Below are positions 1-7,006 of a stretch of 64,000 nt of DNA, piece by piece. A program made the translations under genes and the position numbers. Positions within the stretch are counted from its first letter, which is position 1. Each line of letters begins with the position of its first letter. Below the pieces are notes generated by a model, which had not been told where the DNA came from, made no database searches, and worked only from the letters and a program-made list of their open reading frames with translations. Origin of the DNA: Membranihabitans marinus (GTDB lineage Bacteria; Bacteroidota; Bacteroidia; Chitinophagales; Saprospiraceae); the NCBI RefSeq assembly GCF_019802045.1, contig NZ_JAHVHU010000009.1, positions 1 through 64,000 of the forward strand. The letters are read 5' to 3'.

Positions 1-68
1 GCAAGTTCATCCTTGTCTGCAATCTGATTGACCAATTCATCGAGTAATTTTTGAGTTTGATCTTTCAT
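1..68 (-). CDS. Partial ORF at the left edge (N-terminus only)
   Basis: Only the first 22 codons are in the window, reading leftward from an ATG at 68. The peptide begins MKDQTQKLLDELVNQI and is acidic and helical. Openings of this kind occur in IS256-type transposases, but 22 residues cannot establish that, so the product is left open. The 116 bp to its right, before the next gene, show no recognisable site. It may equally be an ordinary cytoplasmic protein. Confidence 0.35.
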   Translation of the reverse strand, partial: MKDQTQKLLDELVNQIADKDEL

Positions 69-184
69 AGTATAAAGTTTTTAGACTCACAAAATCAGAT
101 CAATTCCGCTCAACACAAATTTTTTTGGAAAGTCTTCTTGAACTCCACAAATACACAAACTACTTGACAGTCCCATTTGATACT

Positions 185-1267
185 TTAACCAGGCAGATAC
201 TCTTTCAAATCACTCACGGCCTTCTCCATTAATTCTTGTTCAATATCCATTGGGATTCCTGTATAAGCATCTATGCGTTCCAGAGCCGATGCTAAATCCA
301 AATCATGCTGCTCCTGCCGTAGAAAATACCTTTTCTCTTCATACAAACGCGTGAGGTATTCCTGCTCCGTCTGACCCGGCGTGGGAATGCAAATGGCCTT
401 TTTCCCCAGAGCGACCAGATCCATGATCGTGGTGTAGCCACCGCGGCAAACAATGATCTGGCTTTCCAACATGACTTCATTCAATTCTTGAGATGTCATA
501 AAGGGATAGTGGGTCATGTTTTCCTCACGCTGAACGGGAACGCCTTCCGATACCACCCCACCAATAAGTACAGTCGGAAATGGAAAACGGGACAATTGTT
601 GGCGCAGCTGTTTTTCCAATAGACTGCGTTGGGGCTCCGGTCCCGACAATACAGCAGCCAAACGAAACCGTTCAGGCCGGCGCGCTCTGCTAAATCTTGA
701 AACGGGTCCGATGTAGCGGGCGTGAGGCAGTATGTGGTCGTGTCCAAGTTGGCCGGTCAGGCCGGGTGAATTTGGGTAATCCGGTATCCAACATTGATGG
801 TACTTACGTATGTAGTGGTGATTGAAGATATTGACGGCAGGGTCCAGAAGACCGCTGGACGACATGATGTTAACCTGGTGCGTGATAAAAATATTATAGG
901 TGTCCGGGCTGTAGCAACCGAATCGATTATCGCTGACCACGATATCGTACTTATGTTGGTCCACAATTTCACGGACCACTTTATGTTCTGCTCGCAGGGC
1001 TGTGATAAATTGGATCATCTTCCGCCCCACATTAATAACAATATTGTTTGTAGGATAGGTGATTCCGAATCCGGGCAATTCAAAAAACCGGGCCGTTGGA
1101 AACTCCTTTCGGAGTAATTCCAACGGCGCGCCATCACTTGCAAAATCTACACTGTACCCCTGTTTTTGGAATTCCCGGGCGATGGGTATGCTCCGAGCAG
1201 CGTGACCCAGTCCCCAATTCAACGGACACAGAAGAACTTTCTTTTGATGTAAAGTAGACCCAATCAT
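185..1267 (-). CDS. MurG-like family 28 type glycosyltransferase
   Basis: A 360-residue GT-B fold protein predicted to transfer a sugar from a nucleotide donor. The N-terminal domain opens with a beta strand followed by GLGHAAR at residues 19-25, the glycine-rich loop typical of MurG and related enzymes. The C-terminal domain has CRGGYTT near residue 280 followed by a PTPGQTEQ segment, matching the donor-binding GG-T-E region of this superfamily. There is no signal peptide, so it should act in the cytoplasm or on the inner face of the membrane. It is not MurG itself, because MurG sits in the division cluster and nothing here belongs to that. The acceptor is unknown; a glycolipid or surface glycan is plausible. 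It stands alone, leftward, with 409 bp of non-coding DNA upstream. Confidence 0.75.
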   Translation of the reverse strand: MIGSTLHQKKVLLCPLNWGLGHAARSIPIAREFQKQGYSVDFASDGAPLELLRKEFPTARFFELPGFGITYPTNNIVINVGRKMIQFITALRAEHKVVREIVDQHKYDIVVSDNRFGCYSPDTYNIFITHQVNIMSSSGLLDPAVNIFNHHYIRKYHQCWIPDYPNSPGLTGQLGHDHILPHARYIGPVSRFSRARRPERFRLAAVLSGPEPQRSLLEKQLRQQLSRFPFPTVLIGGVVSEGVPVQREENMTHYPFMTSQELNEVMLESQIIVCRGGYTTIMDLVALGKKAICIPTPGQTEQEYLTRLYEEKRYFLRQEQHDLDLASALERIDAYTGIPMDIEQELMEKAVSDLKEYLPG

Positions 1268-1676
1268 AGTATATCAGTTACTGGTCACTGAGTTATTAGC
1301 TATTGGCGCACTTCACATTTGTCATATGTCGTTTTTGTACCTCATCTAAACCTGATGCACCAAGAACGAAGTTAGTTAGGCGGCGAATTTAGCTTGTAGG
1401 AGAATGCCCACAGGGTGAACTTGCCGACGGTCGGCGGTTAGAACCCCCGGTACTGAGCTTCTGCAAATTTCTGACACCAGAAAATTAAAACTTTGCAGAA
1501 GCGGAACTATATACAAGGGATGCTGTAAACTGAAAGAATCAAGCTCTAAGCCTACAAACACCTCAACAAATAAACCTTTTCAACCCCATCAACTCTATCA
1601 ACATCAAAAATTCATGTCCCACTGCATGCGTCGAAGTCACCCGCCGATAAACTGCAATCAACAATCTAAAATCAAC
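1268..1676. other. Non-coding gap with nested inverted repeats
   Basis: This 409-bp gap lies upstream of the glycosyltransferase and downstream of the RNase E/G gene. No ORF in it looks real. It holds an unusually ordered set of inverted repeats. A perfect 11-bp pair (GCTTCTGCAAA / TTTGCAGAAGC) spans about 1459-1504 and encloses a perfect 6-bp pair (TTTCTG / CAGAAA). A short CCGAC-G-GTCGG hairpin sits at about 1422-1432. An outer TTGTAGG / CCTACAA pair near 1394 and 1552 encloses the whole. No T tract follows, so it is not a simple intrinsic terminator. Confidence 0.5.
1459..1504. repeat. Nested perfect inverted repeat (11 bp outer, 6 bp inner)
   Basis: The outer arms GCTTCTGCAAA and TTTGCAGAAGC are exact reverse complements. 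Between them TTTCTG-ACAC-CAGAAA forms a second perfect stem with a four-base loop. The ends are accurate to a base or two. It could fold as a two-tier hairpin in RNA or as an extruded DNA cruciform. It may be a structured RNA, a recombination site or a relic of a small mobile element; the sequence alone does not decide. Confidence 0.55.
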
Positions 1677-3236
1677 TCAATCTCCTATTTCCATATTAAT
1701 CTCTTCCCCCTGGGAATCAAAAAACTTGTACTGATTAATGGGCAGGTTCTGATCGGGCTGGATCTTTATCCATTTTTTATACTTCATAAACCAGTTCATT
1801 TGTCTGCTGGGAAATCCTTTTTTCAGATAAGCAAAAAGGAACGGATGAATTTTAACTTCAAAACGGGTATTGGGTCTCAGCTTAATCACGTACTCCAGAT
1901 CGCGTTCCAGTTCATCAATCGTTAATATGGTGGAATTGATTTTTCCGGTTCCATTGCAGGAAGGACACACTTCAGCGGTTGCGATTTTTACTTCCGGTCG
2001 CACCCGTTGACGGGTGATTTGCATCAATCCAAACTTACTCAACGGCAGGATGGTGTGTTGGGCATGGTCGGGACTCATAAACTCCCGCATTTGGTGAAAC
2101 AGTGCCTTCCGGTGCTCATACTTACGCATATCGATAAAATCAATAATGATTAATCCGCCGATATCACGCAACCGGAGTTGCCGTGCAATCTCCTTGGCCG
2201 CCTCCATATTCACTTTTAAAACAGCGTCTTGCTGATTTTGGGTAGAGACTTTAGGTCCACTGTTCACGTCGATCACGTGCATCGCTTCGGTGTGTTCGAT
2301 CACCAGATAAGCGCCACTATTCATGGTAGATGTCTTTCCAAAGGATGCTTTGATCTGTTTGGTGATTCCAAACGTATCAAAAATGGCCTGCCGGCCATTG
2401 TACATTTGAACGATTTTAGCTTTTTCGGGAATGGCATGATCCAGAAACTTCTTGATGTTGCCGTAGAGGTCTTTATCATTTACTGCGATCCGGGTGAAAT
2501 CATCGGTGAGGATGTCTCGAATCAGACTTTCGGTCATATCCAATTCACTGAGCAGTTTACCGACTTTTCGGTTTTTGATCATGTTTTGGAACATCTTCTT
2601 CCAATTCTCGAGCAATTCATTCAGCTCTTCATGGAGATCTGCTGCTTTTTTGCCTTCGGCAGCTGTTCGCAGAATGACCCCGAAATTCGCTGGCTTAATG
2701 CTTTCGATGAGTACTTTGAGCCGTTTGCGTTCATCATTGCTGCTGACCTTTTTAGAGATGGTTACGATGTTGCTGAAAGGAACCAATACCAGTAGCCTTC
2801 CCGGGATAGTGATTTCACAGGTCAGGCGCGGTCCCTTGGTCGAGATGGGCTCTTTGAGGATTTGCACTAAAAGCAAGCCCTTTTTCTTGAGCACTTCGTC
2901 AATCCGGCCGGTCTTGATGATCTCTTCGTTGAGATCATAGTCGTTGAGCCTCCATGTGGTGTTGTGTCCACTGGTGGCTTTATTGGTGAACTTCTTGACC
3001 GAGGGTAGTTTAGGACCCAGATCGGAATAGTGCAAGAAGGCATCCTTGCTATACCCGATATCCAAGAAAGCTGCATTGAGTCCGGGAACCAATTTCTTGA
3101 CCCGGCCCAAATAAATATCACCCACCACAATCTTCGAATCCGAATCCTGCTGGTGGTATTCTACTAATTTTTTATCTTCAAGAATAGCAACGTCGACCTT
3201 CTTGTTGTTGGAATTTATTATCAGTTCTTTTTCCAC
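1677..3236 (-). CDS. rng: Ribonuclease E/G family endoribonuclease
   Basis: A 519-residue single-strand-specific endoribonuclease for rRNA maturation and mRNA decay, of RNase G size with no long RNase E scaffold tail. An S1-type RNA-binding domain occupies roughly residues 35-130 (GDIYLGRVKKLVPGLNAAFLDIG at its start). The catalytic domain has the two metal-binding aspartates, D323 in IDVNSG and D366 in IIIDFIDMR, 43 residues apart as in E. coli RNase E (D303/D346). The Zn-link cysteines C424 and C427 are in CPSCNG. It is the last gene of a leftward group behind HU, a TPR protein and a 30-aa ribosomal-type protein. That neighbourhood, with HU close to the RNase gene, is common in Bacteroidota. 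Confidence 0.93.
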   Translation of the reverse strand: MEKELIINSNNKKVDVAILEDKKLVEYHQQDSDSKIVVGDIYLGRVKKLVPGLNAAFLDIGYSKDAFLHYSDLGPKLPSVKKFTNKATSGHNTTWRLNDYDLNEEIIKTGRIDEVLKKKGLLLVQILKEPISTKGPRLTCEITIPGRLLVLVPFSNIVTISKKVSSNDERKRLKVLIESIKPANFGVILRTAAEGKKAADLHEELNELLENWKKMFQNMIKNRKVGKLLSELDMTESLIRDILTDDFTRIAVNDKDLYGNIKKFLDHAIPEKAKIVQMYNGRQAIFDTFGITKQIKASFGKTSTMNSGAYLVIEHTEAMHVIDVNSGPKVSTQNQQDAVLKVNMEAAKEIARQLRLRDIGGLIIIDFIDMRKYEHRKALFHQMREFMSPDHAQHTILPLSKFGLMQITRQRVRPEVKIATAEVCPSCNGTGKINSTILTIDELERDLEYVIKLRPNTRFEVKIHPFLFAYLKKGFPSRQMNWFMKYKKWIKIQPDQNLPINQYKFFDSQGEEINMEIGD

Positions 3237-3531
3237 TGTTATTTTATTTTACAATGGCAAGACTTTGATCGAAAAGGTTAACATAAGACCGAGACACTAG
3301 TTTTCGGGTCACTCAATCTGCGCTGTCATTTTATATGCTGTATCGAAAGTATTCCTTTCGATGGACCGACTATGCGATCACAGTTGTTGATAAGGTGACG
3401 ATAAAATGGTGTTCAGAATCGCTTCGTTTGGCTCACAAAGGTTTGGTTTTGAAAAACAGTATGTAGCTGGTTCATAGAGATAAACCTTTCATTCAAAACC
3501 TTACCTATTCTTAAATCGATTTTTAGATAGT

Positions 3532-3624
3532 TTATTTTTTCTTCTTGTGTCTGTTTTTGCGCAGCCGCTTTTTACGTTTGTGTGTCGAGATCTTATGTCT
3601 CTTTCTTTTTTTACCACTTGGCAT
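3532..3624 (-). CDS. 30-aa highly basic ribosomal-type protein (AURKAIP1/COX24, bS22/mS38-like)
   Basis: A complete 30-codon ORF (ATG at 3622-3624, TAA ending at 3532) that is easily missed because of its length. The product starts MPSGKKRKRHK, ends NRHKKKK, and has only a few residues that are not Lys, Arg or His. The MPSGKK(R/K)(R/K)HK start and overall length match the small proteins annotated in Bacteroidota as AURKAIP1/COX24-domain proteins, which are related to mitochondrial mS38 and actinobacterial bS22 and are ribosome-associated. It lies between the TPR gene (25 bp upstream) and RNase E/G, in the same direction, linking it to RNA and ribosome metabolism. The reading is confident; the precise ribosomal name is less so. 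Confidence 0.8.
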   Translation of the reverse strand: MPSGKKRKRHKISTHKRKKRLRKNRHKKKK

Positions 3625-3649
3625 ATATATTCGTTTTAATGATTAAAAT

Positions 3650-4414
3650 CTAATTGTTCTCGCAGCGCCGGCTAAACTCGGCACTTTTATCTGCATCGCC
3701 CATCTCTTTGTATACAGATGAAAGCAGGCAGTTGGTCTCTTTGCGATCAGGATCCAGTTCATAAGCCTGTAGCAAACGCTCCAGAGCTTTATCCCATTGT
3801 CCGGTCTGGATGGAAAATCGTCCCAGCTGAACAAAAACCTCTGGTTCCTGCGGGTATTTCTTACTCAAATCCACCAAAGCTAACACGCCTTGCATGGGGT
3901 TTTGATCGTCCGGCATTTTGATGAGGAACAAGGTCTTATCCAATTCAACCTGGAACCCGGCCCCTTCTTCGACCGCCTGATCGTATAATGATAGCGCTTT
4001 TTGGCGTAAAAAAGTTCGATGAAGCTCATCTTCCATTTGCTGAGCGCCAGTCGCATAGGTTCGAGCCGCGGTACTCAGGTTCTCTGTGGTCGGCGACGAT
4101 TTCGCGATTTCTTCCAGATAATGTCCGCCCAATTCCCACTCACTCTTGGAAACCCAAAAGGAAGCAAGTTGTTTACGGGCGACCACATCCTGCTCTTCAG
4201 CCCGGCTCATCCAGGCATTGATCGTATCCCGGTCTTCATCTGACAATTCGGCTAAAGCTTCATCCAGATGGTCATCCCAGGCGTGATCCATAGCAACTTC
4301 ATCCCCACCGGCTACTTCACCTTCTTTGTCCAGCTGGACCGTGTCGAAGCCAAAGTAAAAGATCTGGATTAATATAAATCCGCCAATAACCAGCCAAAGC
4401 TGTTTTTTATTCAT
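3650..4414 (-). CDS. Membrane-anchored TPR-repeat protein
   Basis: A 254-residue protein with one N-terminal membrane segment (about residues 6-22, LWLVIGGFILIQIFYFGF) and an acidic, mostly helical remainder. TPR-type helical pairs are clearest near the C-terminus, where a segment reading EPEVFVQLGRFSIQTGQWD is followed by A-LERLLQAYELDP. The soluble part should be a protein-interaction scaffold; without a lipobox or cleavage site the anchor is probably uncleaved. Its start overlaps the end of the HU gene by 8 bp, so the two are co-transcribed and probably translationally coupled. The specific partner is unknown. Confidence 0.75.
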   Translation of the reverse strand: MNKKQLWLVIGGFILIQIFYFGFDTVQLDKEGEVAGGDEVAMDHAWDDHLDEALAELSDEDRDTINAWMSRAEEQDVVARKQLASFWVSKSEWELGGHYLEEIAKSSPTTENLSTAARTYATGAQQMEDELHRTFLRQKALSLYDQAVEEGAGFQVELDKTLFLIKMPDDQNPMQGVLALVDLSKKYPQEPEVFVQLGRFSIQTGQWDKALERLLQAYELDPDRKETNCLLSSVYKEMGDADKSAEFSRRCENN

Positions 4415-4715
4415 GTTTTGCTACTTCTTCATCTGTGACCTGGTCTTTAACCGAGTCCATAAATATTTTAGCGGGTTTGAAAGCAGGGATATAATGTTCG
4501 GGGATAACAATCGCTTTGTTTTTCTTAATGTGACGCCCGATTTTTTCTGCTCGTTTTTTAACAACGAATGAACCAAATCCGCGGATATAAACATTCTCTC
4601 CGTCTGCTAATGTTTCTTTCACCTCTGTGAAAAAATTCTCCAGGGTGACCAGCACATCGACCTTAGGTACTCCCGTCTTCTCCGATATGGCTGATACAAG
4701 TTCGGCTTTCCTCAT
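4407..4715 (-). CDS. HU/IHF-family DNA-binding protein
   Basis: A 102-residue histone-like protein. The N-terminus (MRKAELVSAISEKTGVPK) is the dimerising helix pair. The central stretch NVYIRGFGSFVVKKR carries the conserved GFGSF turn of HU/IHF, and a basic beta-arm region follows (GRHIKKNKAIVIPE). The C-terminus is about ten residues longer than E. coli HU and acidic. It bends DNA and compacts the nucleoid as a dimer. It is the first gene of the leftward HU-TPR-small basic protein-RNase E/G group. The 208-bp gap to the divergent yicC gene must hold promoters in both directions. Confidence 0.93.
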   Translation of the reverse strand: MRKAELVSAISEKTGVPKVDVLVTLENFFTEVKETLADGENVYIRGFGSFVVKKRAEKIGRHIKKNKAIVIPEHYIPAFKPAKIFMDSVKDQVTDEEVAKHE

Positions 4716-4923
4716 GAATTACAATTTGTTTTTATAACATTTCAAAATGGACGGCAAAGTACGTGATTTTATCTTGTATCCGGAAATTAAAACACGAAGA
4801 TTTTTAAAAAGTTTTGGCGCAACCGCATTAAAATCAGGAAATTACAGAGTTTTTATCCAAATAGCAACGGCTTCATGGGATTAATTCAATTAATTTCTTT
4901 TTATTTAGTCCAAAATTGACACT

Positions 4924-5799
4924 ATGTATTCAATGACCGGTTTTGGAAGTGCCAGCACCATGCACGAACCGTATAAAATAAATGTGGAGATCAAGTCTCT
5001 AAACAGCAAATTTACAGATGTGCGCTTTAAGGCACCGCCAGAGTTTTCAATGCTTGAAATGGAAGTGCGCCAGCAGGCGATGGAAATTGCCTTGCGTGGC
5101 AAGATAGAAATCAGCCTGACCCTCGAAGGACAAAATATGGAGGGAAGCCTCAGTGAAGTGGACGAACAGGTGTTTTCCAATTATTACCACCAGCTGGATC
5201 GGTTGTCCAACTCCCTGGGTGCTGATAGTAAAAACATCGTATCTGCCATACTTCAGCTTCCCGGTGTAGTGAAACTGCAGGAATTCAAAGTAGACAAGGA
5301 TATGAAAAGCGATATCCTGAACGCTATAGAGGTTGCCCTGGGACGTCTCATGAATCATCGGAAAAAAGAGGGTCAGGCGCTGGAATCAGCCTTGAGTGCG
5401 AGTATCCAAAAAATTGTAGATGGCCAGGAACGCATTGCTGAACTAGAATCTGAGCGGATGGAGAATGTCCGAACCCGGCTCAGCCAAAATCTGGAACAAC
5501 ACATTCCACCGGAGAAAATAGATAACGGACGGTATGAACAAGAATTGGTCTACTATTTGGATAAGATGGATATACACGAGGAAATGATCCGACTGAAGCA
5601 ACACTGTGTCTATTTTATGGAGGAACTGCGAAATGAAGATTCGGTTAAAGGAAAAAAGTTAAATTTTATCGGTCAGGAGATTGGTCGTGAAATTAACACG
5701 CTGGGTGCGAAGGCAAACCATTCCGATATTCAACGACTGGTGGTAGAGATGAAAAACGAACTGGATAAAATCAAGGAGCAATTGGCCAATGTGCTTTAG
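4924..5799 (+). CDS. yicC: YicC-family endoribonuclease
   Basis: A 291-residue protein matching YicC over its whole length. It begins with MYSMTGFGSA, the hallmark N-terminus of the family, followed by the SLNSK(F)TDVRFK segment. The conserved C-terminal half (DUF1732 region) includes HEEMIRLKQH and GKKLNFIGQEIGREINTLGAKA near residues 220-270. YicC proteins are soluble endoribonucleases; E. coli YicC contributes to degradation of a small RNA. It is followed by gmk and apaG in the same direction after a 200-bp gap. The yicC-gmk pairing is widespread in bacteria and supports the call. Confidence 0.93.
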   Translation: MYSMTGFGSASTMHEPYKINVEIKSLNSKFTDVRFKAPPEFSMLEMEVRQQAMEIALRGKIEISLTLEGQNMEGSLSEVDEQVFSNYYHQLDRLSNSLGADSKNIVSAILQLPGVVKLQEFKVDKDMKSDILNAIEVALGRLMNHRKKEGQALESALSASIQKIVDGQERIAELESERMENVRTRLSQNLEQHIPPEKIDNGRYEQELVYYLDKMDIHEEMIRLKQHCVYFMEELRNEDSVKGKKLNFIGQEIGREINTLGAKANHSDIQRLVVEMKNELDKIKEQLANVL

Positions 5800-6009
5800 C
5801 GAATTTTTAATGATTAGTGTATAATTTTTAGTTGGTGCGTATAAAGGTACTTGAGGAAGTTTTTGAGACGGATCATTCCAGGTTAAAGTGAGCTTGGCCA
5901 GGCTCGTCCCGTGCAAAGCATCGGGAAGCTCATTACTGTTAACCAATAATTGAATAACCCAATAACCGATAACCTATAATGAAACGAGGATATGGATAAA
6001 AAGGTGAAC

Positions 6010-6582
6010 ATGAAAAAAAGTATCATTATAACAGCACCATCCGGTGCCGGGAAAACGACCATTGTCAGCCATCTGCTCAAAACCTATCCCGACCACCTGG
6101 GCTTCTCCATCTCTGCAACCAACCGACCCCAAAGACCCAATGAAGTAGACGGGAAAGATTATTACTTCCTGACGACCAGTGAATTCAAACGTAAAATTGA
6201 AAATGATGAATTTTTGGAATATGAAGAAGTCTACAAAGGGCGTTTGTATGGTACGCTCCGGTCAGAGCTAACCCGGCTCTGGGAAGCGGATAAAACCATA
6301 TTATTTGACATAGATGTACAGGGCGCCTTGAAGATCCAGGACAACAGCACAGAAGAATGTCTGACCATATTTATCAAACCACCCAATGAATCGGTGTTGG
6401 TTAACCGGCTCCAGAATCGGAGAACTGAGTCCGCGGAAGATCTGCAAATTCGCATCGATAAGGTGCGGAATGAGCTGACCTATCAGAACCGTTTCGATAA
6501 AATCCTTGTTAATGATATATTACACGTGACACTTAAAGAGGCCGAACTCATGGTAGAAGAGTTCCTGAACATTAAAAAATGA
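6010..6582 (+). CDS. gmk: Guanylate kinase
   Basis: Phosphorylates GMP to GDP with ATP. The P-loop APSGAGKTT follows directly after the first beta strand, and the GMP-binding part shows SISATNRPQRPNEVDGKDYYF, close to the family consensus. A lid region with NRRTESAEDLQIR follows. I chose the ATG at 6010 because MKKSIIITAPSGAGKT fits the usual family N-terminus; an in-frame ATG at 5992 would add six residues. The length of 190 aa is normal. It sits between yicC and apaG, with 6 bp to apaG. Confidence 0.93.
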   Translation: MKKSIIITAPSGAGKTTIVSHLLKTYPDHLGFSISATNRPQRPNEVDGKDYYFLTTSEFKRKIENDEFLEYEEVYKGRLYGTLRSELTRLWEADKTILFDIDVQGALKIQDNSTEECLTIFIKPPNESVLVNRLQNRRTESAEDLQIRIDKVRNELTYQNRFDKILVNDILHVTLKEAELMVEEFLNIKK

Positions 6583-6588
6583 ATAGAG

Positions 6589-6975
6589 ATGCAAACGACC
6601 ACCACAAATGGAATCCGGATCAGCGTGCGGACATTTTACAACAAAGAACATTCAGACCCGGTGCAGAAAAAATTTGTTCATGTCTATGAGGTTCTTATTG
6701 AAAACCTGACCGACTATCCTGTTCAGTTGATGGCCCGGCATTGGCGGATTTTTGATGCGTATGGGGTGAAACGTGAAATCATTGGGGAAGGGGTGATCGG
6801 TAAACAGCCCATCATACAGCCCGGAGATTACCACAGCTATTCGTCCTGGTGTCCGGTAACCACAGAAATTGGCCGAATGGATGGTCGGTATCAAATGGCT
6901 GATATGAATAGCGATGAGAAATTTTATGTCAGTATCCCTTCCTTTGATCTTGTGTTTCCTTTCTTACTGAATTAA
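6589..6975 (+). CDS. apaG: ApaG-domain protein
   Basis: A 128-residue single-domain beta-sandwich (FN3-like) protein. Family features include an N-terminal strand with GIRISVRTFYN, the Y(E)VLIENLTDYPVQLMARHWRI region, the GEGVIGKQPIIQPGDYHSYSS turn, and the MDGRYQM strand near the C-terminus. ApaG proteins are small cytosolic proteins once linked to Co2+/Mg2+ efflux and diadenosine tetraphosphate phenotypes; the biochemical role is not settled. It begins 6 bp after gmk and is probably co-transcribed. Confidence 0.92.
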   Translation: MQTTTTNGIRISVRTFYNKEHSDPVQKKFVHVYEVLIENLTDYPVQLMARHWRIFDAYGVKREIIGEGVIGKQPIIQPGDYHSYSSWCPVTTEIGRMDGRYQMADMNSDEKFYVSIPSFDLVFPFLLN

Positions 6976-7006
6976 CTGCCCATAATCACTTAAAATACCC
7001 TATGCC

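Noticed and set aside
2229-2795. 188-codon open frame antisense to RNase E/G
   Set aside because: Opposite strand of a conserved catalytic domain; no family resemblance.
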